Below, in pieces: positions 1 to 7,231 of a DNA stretch of 64,000 bases. The stretch comes from Neorhodopirellula pilleata (GTDB taxonomy: Bacteria > Planctomycetota > Planctomycetia > Pirellulales > Pirellulaceae), in contig NZ_SJPM01000004.1 of the NCBI RefSeq assembly GCF_007859915.1, positions 124,001 to 188,000 on the forward strand, in the 5' to 3' direction. Position 1 is the first letter of the stretch. The number at the start of each line of letters is the position of its first letter. Under the pieces are notes generated by a model. The model did no database searches and had not been told where the DNA came from. It worked only from the letters and a program-made list of their open reading frames with translations. The translations under genes and the position numbers were made by a program.

Positions 1-197
1 CAAACCGAGTTGATTGGCCGACGGTTCTGGACGCACAGATGGACTACTTCGATTCGCGCCTGACACGTGTGCAACAACTCGAACAAGTTCGCACCAACGA
101 AGTGCTCGTGCGAGGATACCTACTGCACGGCGGATTGATGGCAGCACCCGGCCCGACGCCGCCGGGTCACATCGACGCGGTTGCCAAACCTCGGTGA
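1..197 (+). CDS. TolC/CusC-like outer membrane factor, C-terminal end (5' part outside window)
   Basis: An open frame (first full codon at base 3) runs from the window edge to TGA at 195-197, about 64 residues with no start inside the window. The segment VLDAQMDYFDSRLTRV closely resembles VLVARRTYFDTNLQYI near the end of the TolC-family protein at 52113-53744, and both are followed by a similar helix and a GxL ending. TolC-family proteins form the outer-membrane channel of tripartite efflux pumps. It probably closes a metal-efflux operon lying upstream, which would fit the multicopper oxidase and copper sensor that follow. The tail is Pro-rich and ends AKPR. Identification rests on this one helix. 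Confidence 0.6.
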   Translation, partial: NRVDWPTVLDAQMDYFDSRLTRVQQLEQVRTNEVLVRGYLLHGGLMAAPGPTPPGHIDAVAKPR

Positions 198-202
198 GAG
201 TT

Positions 203-228
203 GATAGTTTAAAGTCGAAGGTTGAAAG
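203..228 (+). repeat. Left arm of inverted repeat flanking four-helix-bundle gene 1
   Basis: The arm reads GATAGTTTAAA then GTCGAAGGTTGA then AAG. It is the inverted partner of 646-678, sharing GATAGTT and the 12-base core GTCGAAGGTTGA. It begins right after the stop of the TolC fragment and ends just before the stop of the gene at 235-588. Confidence 0.75.
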
Positions 229-234
229 CTTGAG

Positions 235-588
235 TTATTGTTCGAGGCTTCGTTTGAGGCCGCTTAGCATTTTGGAGATTTCTTTGGACTGTGCGTATAG
301 CTTATTGGCTTCATCTTTGGGGATGAACCCTTGTCGCTGGGCAATATGCAGTTGTGAGACAATTTCCATCAGCGAGCCGAATGCGAGTTGTATGAATCTG
401 GCAAAATCTTTTTTTGATTCTCGACTACTTCCTTCAGCGATGTTGGACGAAACGGAGACAGCCGCTCTTCGCATCTGATTCGCCAAACCAAATCGCTCGT
501 AATCAGGGAAATCCTTCGTCAGTCGATACACCACATCCGCCAAATCCATTGACTTCGACCAAACATCCAACTTCTCAAAACCAAACAT
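235..588 (-). CDS. Four-helix bundle protein (23S rRNA intervening-sequence / S23 family)
   Basis: 117 residues. The start at 588 was chosen over an upstream in-frame codon because GGGAG lies about 8 bases before it and the product then begins MFGFEKLDVW, the usual start of this family. The family signature QMRRAAVSVSSNIAEGSSR is present in the first half and the rest is helical. Relatives include ORFs carried in intervening sequences of 23S rRNA genes and the Avd accessory proteins of diversity-generating retroelements; their molecular role is mostly unknown. No reverse transcriptase or rRNA is nearby. The gene lies between inverted repeats (203-228 and 646-678), as does its relative at 12042-12617, which suggests it travels as a small element. 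Family call is firm, function is not. Confidence 0.85.
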   Translation of the reverse strand: MFGFEKLDVWSKSMDLADVVYRLTKDFPDYERFGLANQMRRAAVSVSSNIAEGSSRESKKDFARFIQLAFGSLMEIVSQLHIAQRQGFIPKDEANKLYAQSKEISKMLSGLKRSLEQ

Positions 589-645
589 CACAACAGCTCC
601 CGTAGCGTAAAGAAAATAAACAACTACCACAACCTATACCTCCAT

Positions 646-678
646 CTTTCAACTCTCAACCTTCGACCCTCAACTATC
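646..678 (-). repeat. Right arm of inverted repeat flanking four-helix-bundle gene 1
   Basis: On the minus strand it reads GATAGTTGAGG then GTCGAAGGTTGA then GAGTTGAAAG, matching the left arm at 203-228 in opposite orientation. It ends two bases before the ATG of the multicopper oxidase, so the element has replaced that gene's native 5' untranslated region; no clear Shine-Dalgarno sequence remains there. Confidence 0.75.
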
Positions 679-680
679 CC

Positions 681-2195
681 ATGACCAGTCCAGAAGATCG
701 CCGAAAGTTTCTCAAAGCAGGCTCCATCGCCGCGGCCACCGGTTTCGTTGGAAACTTGCTTGGCCGAAATGCGTCAGCTCAACAGCCCATGAACCATCAG
801 GAAATGAATCACGGTTCGGCGATGCCCGCTCCAATCGGCAACGCATCGGCTGAACCAAACATCCCGGACTCATCGAACGTGCAAACCGAGTACGACGGTT
901 TCTCGCGGTTCAAGCCCAGTCGCGGGCTTGATCCAGACTCGGACTATTACATCGGCAAGCTGGTTCCAGGGTTTCGCAAGGCCGAGGATGGTCCGGCACC
1001 GTTTGAAGCTCCCGACATTCCGAAGCTGCCTTACAAGATGGATGGCGGCGTGAAAGTGTTTGAACTCGTGCCGATGGCGGTTCAACAGGAATTCCATCCC
1101 GGCGTGAAGATGAACGTCTACGGTTACAACGGTAGCATGCCCGGCCCGACGATCGAAGTCACGCAAGGCGACCGTGTTCGCATCATCGTGACCAACGAAT
1201 TGCCGGAAGATACGTTCGTGCATTGGCACGGTTTTGAGCTACCCGTTCAGTATGACGGAGCCGCCACGTTGACACAGAACCCCATCAAGCCTGGAAAGAC
1301 GAAAGTATTTGAGTTCGACATCCATGAAGAAGGCACGTTCTTCTATCACTCGCATGTTGCGATGCAAGAAGCGTTTGGGCAAGTCGGATGGTTCATCGTC
1401 CATCCCAAGAAAGTCTTCGATCCGCCGGTGGATCGCGATTTCGGATTGCTGTTTCAGAACTTTCACATTCCGCCGACGCACACGATCAGCGATTCGTGGT
1501 CGATGGACTGGAATTGGCACACGATCAATGGCAAGAGTGGCCCCTACACGACTCCGTTGGTATGCAAACATGGCGAGCGTGTTCGTGTGCGACTGTTGAA
1601 CTTCGCCCCAATGCAACACCACCCGGTCCACTTGCACGGACACACCTTTTGGGTGACCGGTCACGAAGGGGCTCGCATACCCAAGAGTGCCTGGGTTCCG
1701 CGTAACAACGAGCTAGTCGGCGTCGCTCAAGCTTCAAGCTTCGAGTTCATCGCCAACAACCCCGGCGATTGGATTTTCCATTGTCACATGATCCATCACA
1801 TGATGAACCACATGGTCAAACAAGTGGGACCGCGAATGCGCGATGACGCTTCGGTCGATCAGTACCTCGCGAATCTCAGTAGCCGTCCGCAGGTCGACGC
1901 TTCACGAAGCGACAAATTCGCGACGCCTGGCTACCCACAGAAGATGCAGGGCATGGAGATGTCCGAGGAATTTATGAAAGCGATTTGGAGTCGAAAAGAA
2001 GTCCGCGGAATGCGAGCGAATTACGCGATGTCGGTCAAGGGATTGATGACCGTGCTGCGAGTTCTGCCAGACGATCTGTATGAGTTGGTAATGAACAGCG
2101 ACCGGCCAGTTGAAAAAGGTGCGGTATTTGCTGAAATCGTTCGTCGTTTCGGTGACCCTGGTAAATACGAAGCTGCGCCCAAGATGATGATGTGA
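681..2195 (+). CDS. Tat-exported multicopper oxidase (copper oxidase)
   Basis: 504 residues. Probably oxidises Cu(I) in the periplasm as part of copper tolerance. A Tat signal (DRRKFLKAG, residues 6-14) precedes a Met/His-rich stretch (residues 37-49) that may collect copper. The four copper-ligand motifs are intact: HWHG (181-184), HSH (223-225), HHPVHLHGH (313-321) and HCHMIHHMMNHM (367-378), which supplies the type 1 Cys and axial Met. The C-terminal 100 residues beyond the last motif are an extension of unknown role. The next gene is a CsoR-type sensor. The ATG follows an inverted-repeat arm directly and no ribosome site is evident, so expression may be weak or driven from within the repeat. 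Laccase-type or nitrite-reductase-like activity cannot be excluded, but copper tolerance fits the context best. Confidence 0.9.
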   Translation: MTSPEDRRKFLKAGSIAAATGFVGNLLGRNASAQQPMNHQEMNHGSAMPAPIGNASAEPNIPDSSNVQTEYDGFSRFKPSRGLDPDSDYYIGKLVPGFRKAEDGPAPFEAPDIPKLPYKMDGGVKVFELVPMAVQQEFHPGVKMNVYGYNGSMPGPTIEVTQGDRVRIIVTNELPEDTFVHWHGFELPVQYDGAATLTQNPIKPGKTKVFEFDIHEEGTFFYHSHVAMQEAFGQVGWFIVHPKKVFDPPVDRDFGLLFQNFHIPPTHTISDSWSMDWNWHTINGKSGPYTTPLVCKHGERVRVRLLNFAPMQHHPVHLHGHTFWVTGHEGARIPKSAWVPRNNELVGVAQASSFEFIANNPGDWIFHCHMIHHMMNHMVKQVGPRMRDDASVDQYLANLSSRPQVDASRSDKFATPGYPQKMQGMEMSEEFMKAIWSRKEVRGMRANYAMSVKGLMTVLRVLPDDLYELVMNSDRPVEKGAVFAEIVRRFGDPGKYEAAPKMMM

Positions 2196-2272
2196 AGCGG
2201 ACTAACCGCGGAGCCGTTTAGAGGGTAAAATCGGGTACTCCGCGAAACCAACCTGACTAAAAGTCTCCACGA

Positions 2273-2551
2273 ATGCTCTCAGACGACGAGAAAAAGAAGC
2301 TCAACAACCGACTTCGACGTGTCATCGGACAAGTCGAAGCGGTTGGTCGTATGATCGAGGATGAGGAATACTGCGTCGATATCTTGATGCAATTGTCCGC
2401 CGCGACGGGAGCACTCAACAAAGTCGGCCAAATTGTCTTGGAGCAGCACATCCGCACCTGCGTCAGCGAGGCGATCAAGAGCGGCAGTGCCAAAGACCGT
2501 GACGAGAAGATCGAAGAGCTGATGACGGTCTTTCGGAAGTACGGCGAGTGA
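2273..2551 (+). CDS. csoR: CsoR-family copper-sensing transcriptional repressor
   Basis: 92 residues, the normal length. All-helical DUF156 (CsoR/RcnR/FrmR) protein. The Cu(I) ligand triad of CsoR is present with the exact family spacing: Cys34, His59 and Cys63 (25 and 4 residues apart), in EYCVDIL and EQHIRTC. This favours copper sensing over the RcnR (Ni/Co) or FrmR (formaldehyde) types. CsoR tetramers leave DNA when they bind Cu(I). It is 77 bases downstream of the multicopper oxidase and next to an ion channel gene. A plausible operator of the TACCC-N5-GGGTA type is at 20286-20300 and a weaker one at 15631-15647. No such palindrome is evident right before this gene. Confidence 0.88.
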   Translation: MLSDDEKKKLNNRLRRVIGQVEAVGRMIEDEEYCVDILMQLSAATGALNKVGQIVLEQHIRTCVSEAIKSGSAKDRDEKIEELMTVFRKYGE

Positions 2552-2560
2552 AAAATTAGC

Positions 2561-3595
2561 GTGATGAATTGGTTCTTGACTACTGGCGGGTTTCTGATGA
2601 CCTGCCTTGGCGTCTGGGAAACCTTCATGGCAGTTCTGCATCCTCGTGCAACGGTTGGCCCAATCACGAAAGGCATCAATCGTGGCTTTCACTTTTTAGT
2701 CCGAACGCGAATGTTCGCTCATCCGCGAGTTTTGGTTTACTGCGGACCGGCGTTGATCGTGACGCAAGTGTTGTGTTGGGCGACGTTGCTGTTGATTGGC
2801 ATCAGCCTGGTCGTGTGGCCTCAACTCGGCACGGGCATTACGGCTACCGGATCGACACCGACGGATACTGGTTTTGCGAGCGCGGTGTACTACGCTGGCT
2901 TCACGATCACCACATTGGGTGTGGGCGACTTGGTGCCGCGAACGCCAGCGATGCAGTTCTTGACAATCACCGCTGCCGGCTTGGGGTTCAGCTTCTTTAC
3001 GCTCGTTCTCGCCTATGTCATTTCGGTCTATTCAACCCTGGCCCGTCGCAACCAGTTTGCCAACGAAATTGAGTATCGCACCGGACGAACGGGCGACAGC
3101 CTTGGCTATTTGCGAGCGTATCTGACCGAGAGCGATCCTTCGTTGGTCAACCAAGACCTATACACGATGTCGTCGAACATGGCGGACTTGTTGGAGTCGC
3201 ATCATTTCTATCCGGTCCTGCATTACTTTCGATTCAGCGAACCGCGGTATGCGATGAGCCGAATGCTGCGATTCTGTTTGGAGGTTTCTTCAATGATGCG
3301 AGCGGCGCGGCAGGTCGATACTGCCAGGCCCGCCGCCAGTGCCGAGGCTGTCGATCGGCTTTGGCACGCTAGCATGCAGATGCTGGAGGAGACCAAACGG
3401 CATTTCGTGATCTGTCACTCGACGTATGACGTTCCCGACCCACGGTTGGCGATCGAGATTTCGCGGTCAATCGGCGACTCTGACGACTTATTGGACAAGC
3501 TAAAAGCCGCCTTTGTCGATCAGCAATCCGAGTGGCTTCACGACCTGAACGCGCTTGCCGTTTGCACCAGAAGCGAACCCCTAAAAGAATCCTGA
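2561..3595 (+). CDS. Two-transmembrane (Kcs/TrkA-less) potassium-type ion channel protein
   Basis: 344 residues. Hydrophobic helices lie near residues 3-24, 57-86 and 133-158, with a pore loop carrying TTLGVGD (117-123), the K+ channel selectivity signature. The second half is soluble and mostly helical, with no recognisable RCK/TrkA nucleotide-binding motif. It starts only nine bases after csoR, so the two are probably cotranscribed. Two ATG codons follow each other (2561 and 2564) and the choice between them is arbitrary. Conducted ion is inferred from the filter only. Why a channel sits with copper genes is unclear; membrane potential control during metal stress is a guess. Confidence 0.8.
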   Translation: MMNWFLTTGGFLMTCLGVWETFMAVLHPRATVGPITKGINRGFHFLVRTRMFAHPRVLVYCGPALIVTQVLCWATLLLIGISLVVWPQLGTGITATGSTPTDTGFASAVYYAGFTITTLGVGDLVPRTPAMQFLTITAAGLGFSFFTLVLAYVISVYSTLARRNQFANEIEYRTGRTGDSLGYLRAYLTESDPSLVNQDLYTMSSNMADLLESHHFYPVLHYFRFSEPRYAMSRMLRFCLEVSSMMRAARQVDTARPAASAEAVDRLWHASMQMLEETKRHFVICHSTYDVPDPRLAIEISRSIGDSDDLLDKLKAAFVDQQSEWLHDLNALAVCTRSEPLKES

Positions 3596-3703
3596 AATCT
3601 TTTCGCGAAGTCGTGAAGAAACGTCGGGGCCGTGCATCCAAAGAGCATCAAAGAAGAGATTCCCTCAGTGGGAGTCCTTTGAAAGCTCTTGGAACTGTCC
3701 GCC

Positions 3704-4084
3704 ATGAACCGTCGTCACACCAACCCTGCCACTCGATTGTTTGCTGCTTTTGCAGTAATCGCGGTGCTGTTGGCGTCCTCGCCGGCCGCTCGGGCAGGAT
3801 CACACGACGCGAAGCCTTGCCCTCATGCGTGCTGCCAATCGCAGCCGGTCGGGCACAGTTGCTGTGACGGCGAAACGTCGAACGAATGCCCTGCGATGGC
3901 TTCGTGTGAGACCAAAGTCTGGTTGCCGCCGCGAACTTCTGGCGACGATCCGTCGCCTCGCGGCTTGGATCGCAGCGACTTCTTGCAGATCATCTGGAAG
4001 ACCGAATCGGTCGCTCTTGGTCGGCCGGATTCTCTTGTCCGTCCCAACTCTCTGATTGATTGGCACGTTCGTCTTCAGATTTAG
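3704..4084 (+). CDS. Small exported Cys-rich protein, unknown function
   Basis: 126 residues; ATG at 3704 preferred to an upstream TTG because it places a classical signal peptide first (basic MNRR, then AAFAVIAVLLASSPAARA). The mature N-terminus is rich in Cys and His (CPHACCQ, HSCCD, ECPAMASC), suggesting metal binding. The remainder is unremarkable and ends WHVRLQI. I do not recognise a family. The organisation (signal peptide, Cys/His cluster, hydrophilic tail ending in a short hydrophobic strand) recurs in the proteins at 15025-15612 and 33987-34499, which also sit beside metal-efflux genes, so a metal-buffering or sensing accessory is a reasonable inference. Confidence 0.55.
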   Translation: MNRRHTNPATRLFAAFAVIAVLLASSPAARAGSHDAKPCPHACCQSQPVGHSCCDGETSNECPAMASCETKVWLPPRTSGDDPSPRGLDRSDFLQIIWKTESVALGRPDSLVRPNSLIDWHVRLQI

Positions 4085-4200
4085 CGGTTGGCTCTGCTTC
4101 GACCTGCGAAGCCAGACCCAATTCAAAAAAAGAAGATGTTTCTGTTTCCCAATCGGTGCATGTCGATGTCGGCTGCGCCATCAATCCTGGAGTTTCCAAA

Positions 4201-4611
4201 ATGTTAGCGACTGTATTCTCTGCTGTTCTGTTCGCCGTTTCCTTCGTCCCCGCTGGCAATGTTGACACTGCCGCCTCGGCTGGGCCGACGTGTCGTGCGA
4301 AGCACGCATACTGCTGCACCGTCCAAGCGGCGTGCTGCGGCAAGAAAGCTGAAACGACAGCAACCACTGACGAAGTGGCGAACGCGACTTCCCAACCCAC
4401 GTGCTGTGCCAAGCGTGCCTATTGCTGCTCGGTGAACGCACGATGCTGTGGGAAGCACGCTGGAACGAACACTGCAACCAGCGACGTCGTCAGCGCGGCC
4501 GGTCAACCGACCTGCTGTGCGAAGCGAGCGTACTGCTGCAGCGTCGGTGCTGCCTGCTGCGGAAATGGATCGGCAAATGCAACAGAGGTCGAGCCTGCTG
4601 AACTCAGCTAA
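4201..4611 (+). CDS. Exported protein with three tandem Cys-rich units (metallothionein-like)
   Basis: 136 residues. ATG at 4201 starts a signal peptide (MLATVFSAVLFAVSFVPAGN); the frame is open further upstream but that part is not convincing. Three 20-residue units repeat every 37 residues at 29-48, 66-85 and 103-122, each of form PTC-x-AK-x-AYCC-x-V-x-A-x-CCG, separated by Thr/Ala/Glu-rich linkers. Each unit holds five or six cysteines, mostly as CC pairs, and little else, so Cu(I) or another soft metal bound by thiolates is likely. A strong terminator follows at 4642-4669. No family is recognised; the coding call is firm because the repeat is conserved at the protein level. Confidence 0.75.
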   Translation: MLATVFSAVLFAVSFVPAGNVDTAASAGPTCRAKHAYCCTVQAACCGKKAETTATTDEVANATSQPTCCAKRAYCCSVNARCCGKHAGTNTATSDVVSAAGQPTCCAKRAYCCSVGAACCGNGSANATEVEPAELS

Positions 4612-4641
4612 TCGCTTCTGATTCCGTTCGATCCCACATCA

Positions 4642-4680
4642 GCCGGGCGAGCCTGAACACTCGCCCGGCTTCTCTGTTTA
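4642..4680 (+). terminator. Rho-independent terminator after Cys-repeat gene
   Basis: Perfect 10-base stem GCCGGGCGAG / CTCGCCCGGC around an 8-base loop (4642-4669), followed by TTCTCTGTTTAA. It ends the copper-related transcript before the phosphatase gene at 4691. Confidence 0.8.
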
Positions 4681-4690
4681 AGGTGCCGTC

Positions 4691-6139
4691 ATGGACACAT
4701 TCAAACACCGATGGCATCAGTTGCCGATTAGCCGGCAACTGCTTGTCCTCGTCAATGCGATTCTCTTTGGGTTTGTCGTTCTGTTTCTTGTCGTTGACTA
4801 CCGCGTGAGGATGGATCGGCATTTGAACGAGAAGCAGATCGCGTTGACCGAAGAAGCTAAAACTATGTACGAGTCACTGTTGGTCGCTGAACCCCACGGC
4901 GTCGAGGCGATTCAAAATCTGGTTGACAACGTCTGCGCTCGAATGAATACCGACGATTCGCCCGGTCACCATATTGCTGCGGATTGGCGAGGGCTTCCGT
5001 ACCAGGCTGTCTCGCATGGGCATGCTTCCGACGAAATGCTCCTGGCAATGCGGTCGGCAGCTGATTCAACCGTCGCCAGATCAAACGCCACCGGCGCGCT
5101 CGTTGTCGGGTCTTTCACTGGACCAGCGGGCACTGTTTACATATCCGAGAAACGTTCAGCAGTCGTGGGCGCAACACGCCGCTCGCTGTTGATCCAGATG
5201 TTCGGAGTCTTATTGCTGGGAGGGATTACCGCCTTTGTGGTCAGCGCGGTATTGCGGCAATTGATCGCCAAACCGATCCAAGGCTTTGTTTCGGCGCTGC
5301 GGAGTGTTGCCGCCGGAGACCTAAGCGTGATTGCACGTACGAGAAGCTGTCGAGAACTGAGTTATCTCGCCGATCAAATCAATTCGATGACTGAGGCACT
5401 GGACCACGCTCAGCGCGACCATCGCGTTCACATGGAAAAGGCACGCCAGATTCAACAGAACTTACGACCGACGGTGAATGGCTTGGTTGGAATCGACGTC
5501 GCCGAATTGTTCGAGCCGGCCGACGATGTTGGCGGTGACTACTACGACGTGATTCCATTGTCCGATGGACAGTATCTACTCTGCGTCGCGGACGTATCGG
5601 GACACGGCGTGCCGGCCGCGATGGCGGCGACGTTGTTGAAGGCGTTTGTGTCGGAAGCGGCAAAGAAATCGTCCAGCCCTGCCCAAATCCTGACAGATGT
5701 CAACGAGCGTTACTGCGAGTACGTGATGATGGGACACTTTGCGACCATGACGCTACTGGTCGTTGACCCGAAAAGGAGACAACTGACCTACGCCAATGCT
5801 GGTCATGAACTGCCGTTCTTGCAGATTGGAAGCGAGACGCCAGTGCGATTGAACGTGGGTGACTTGATCTTGGGCGTCGAGGACGATACCCACTACAGCG
5901 AAGAAACAATCCAGCTCGGCGATGCGTCGCGTTTAGTCATTGTTAGCGACGGAGTGACCGAGGCGTTCGACCCTAGTGAGGAGCAATACGGCACCGATCG
6001 AATCGAGCAGTTGATGAACACGGTCAAACGCTGCAACGCTCGCGAACTGGTTGATGCGTTTGAATCGTCCATCGAAACATTTCGCAAGGGTCGCAAGGCG
6101 TTCGATGACACAACGCTATTGGTGGCTCAGTTAACTTGA
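4691..6139 (+). CDS. Membrane HAMP-domain SpoIIE/PP2C-type serine phosphatase (RsbU-like)
   Basis: 482 residues. One membrane helix near residues 16-37, an extracytoplasmic sensor region of about 130 residues, a second helix near 172-195, a HAMP domain to about 246, then a PP2C/SpoIIE phosphatase. Diagnostic motifs: ARQIQQNLRP before the catalytic domain, FEPADDVGGDYYDV (metal-binding Asp/Gly) and VADVSGHGVPAAM. Such enzymes dephosphorylate anti-sigma-factor antagonists in partner-switching stress pathways. AAGG lies about 8 bases before the ATG. The 3' end overlaps the convergent acetyltransferase gene by 9 bases. No STAS or RsbW partner is in the window, so the target is unknown. Confidence 0.9.
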   Translation: MDTFKHRWHQLPISRQLLVLVNAILFGFVVLFLVVDYRVRMDRHLNEKQIALTEEAKTMYESLLVAEPHGVEAIQNLVDNVCARMNTDDSPGHHIAADWRGLPYQAVSHGHASDEMLLAMRSAADSTVARSNATGALVVGSFTGPAGTVYISEKRSAVVGATRRSLLIQMFGVLLLGGITAFVVSAVLRQLIAKPIQGFVSALRSVAAGDLSVIARTRSCRELSYLADQINSMTEALDHAQRDHRVHMEKARQIQQNLRPTVNGLVGIDVAELFEPADDVGGDYYDVIPLSDGQYLLCVADVSGHGVPAAMAATLLKAFVSEAAKKSSSPAQILTDVNERYCEYVMMGHFATMTLLVVDPKRRQLTYANAGHELPFLQIGSETPVRLNVGDLILGVEDDTHYSEETIQLGDASRLVIVSDGVTEAFDPSEEQYGTDRIEQLMNTVKRCNARELVDAFESSIETFRKGRKAFDDTTLLVAQLT

Positions 6140-6802
6140 ATGGGCTGCGGTATCGTCGCCGACATACCTTCCGATTGTGAATCCAATATCGTTTGGAAGC
6201 GTCGGGTAGGTTGCTCGACTGAGCGGCCCGATACGAAAGAACGACGCTTGACCAACTTTACGAAACTGCATGCGCTGAACGGCCTTCAAAGCGTTCTGGT
6301 TGGAACCCTCAGTTGTTAGTACTAACGTATGCATTCCATTATCTTGCAACTGGTCAGCCATCTGGCTCAAGATCGCCGCATATAGTCGCCGTCCTCGGTA
6401 GGCAGGAAGAACCAAGACTTGGAATACGAAAGCGGCTTCGTCGACGAGTTGGATTGGCAGACCAGTTGCGGGCTTGCCGTCGTGGTTCATTTCACCAGTT
6501 ATGTTTCCAAAGGCGACCCAAGCGAATCCGGCGAGTGAATCGGCTTGGAAGGCTGCGAAGCATTTTGCTGCGCCGGCGTCCAGCATTTCCAAATCCCGTT
6601 CTGGGATCGCGTAATCCAGTTCGGATGCGTGTTCGCGTAGACGCTTGGATGAACACGAACAGATGTCGTATTCGCTCGGCGTTGGCGTTCGCGGCATCTT
6701 GTCGATCGGCGACTGATAGAAATGACAGACATTTGCAATCGCAAAACGCCGGACCACTCGATACGCCAACCAACGTGTCGAGCGTGTGGATTGAGTCTTC
6801 AT
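6131..6802 (-). CDS. GNAT-family N-acetyltransferase
   Basis: 223 residues from ATG 6802; the frame extends upstream but that part is low-complexity and lacks a good start. The acetyl-CoA-binding motif A is visible as VLVLPAYRGRRLYAAILSQM, followed by strand/helix LVLTTEGSNQNALKAVQRMQF and FRKVGQASFFRIGP, the usual end of a GNAT fold. Substrate unknown. Converges on the phosphatase gene with a 9-base overlap. Nothing ties it to metal resistance except location. Confidence 0.75.
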   Translation of the reverse strand: MKTQSTRSTRWLAYRVVRRFAIANVCHFYQSPIDKMPRTPTPSEYDICSCSSKRLREHASELDYAIPERDLEMLDAGAAKCFAAFQADSLAGFAWVAFGNITGEMNHDGKPATGLPIQLVDEAAFVFQVLVLPAYRGRRLYAAILSQMADQLQDNGMHTLVLTTEGSNQNALKAVQRMQFRKVGQASFFRIGPLSRATYPTLPNDIGFTIGRYVGDDTAAHSS

Positions 6803-6821
6803 GGCAGAACTTGTTCCCGCG

Positions 6822-7097
6822 TTAGTGGCAGCAGCTTCCGCCGCCCGATGAGGGGAGAGAGGAAACTGAAGTGGGAGCGGTTGAGAACGAGTTTGCTGCG
6901 GGCGGTTGGTCGTCAGTGTCGAAATCAATCGCCGTGTCGTATTGAATATAAGCGGCAGCTTGCTCGGCATATTGCTGAGCGGTCATTGCCGGTTCGTCTT
7001 TTCGATTGCCCAGCCAGGGCAGCGATTGGCATCCGGCGGAAAGTGAGAGGTTCAAAGCGAGCGCAGCGGTAGCGCAGTATTTCCATAGCGATTTCAT
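6822..7097 (-). CDS. Small lipoprotein with Cys-Cys-His tail
   Basis: 91 residues. ATG 7097 has AAGGAAG upstream. The lipobox LSAGC at the end of the signal peptide predicts a lipid-anchored protein. The rest is short and hydrophilic (AQQYAEQAAAYIQYDTAIDF), then Ser/Pro-rich, and ends GGGSCCH, a likely soft-metal site. No family is recognised. It sits between the acetyltransferase and the CPV-repeat protein and is probably part of the metal set. Confidence 0.6.
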   Translation of the reverse strand: MKSLWKYCATAALALNLSLSAGCQSLPWLGNRKDEPAMTAQQYAEQAAAYIQYDTAIDFDTDDQPPAANSFSTAPTSVSSLPSSGGGSCCH

Positions 7098-7203
7098 GAC
7101 GACTTCCTTGTCGTGAGTTGAAAACAAAAAGGCAGGGACGGCGTGGTGACGTCATCACTTGCGTGAATCAGCCGCGACACCGCCCCCGCGTGTGTCAGAA
7201 AGA

Positions 7204-7222
7204 GAGCGAGCAATTCTCGCTC
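7204..7222 (-). terminator. Hairpin terminator after CPV-repeat gene
   Basis: Seven-base stem GAGCGAG / CTCGCTC with 5-base loop, extended by flanking G/C; on the minus strand it is followed by TCTTTCTG. Lies 10 bases past the stop of the gene at 7232-8386. Confidence 0.6.
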
Positions 7223-7231
7223 CCGAGTTGA

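Noticed and set aside
235..588. The S23-type gene as the Avd accessory protein of a diversity-generating retroelement
   Set aside because: No reverse transcriptase, template repeat or variable gene lies nearby, and the flanking inverted repeats do not resemble DGR parts.
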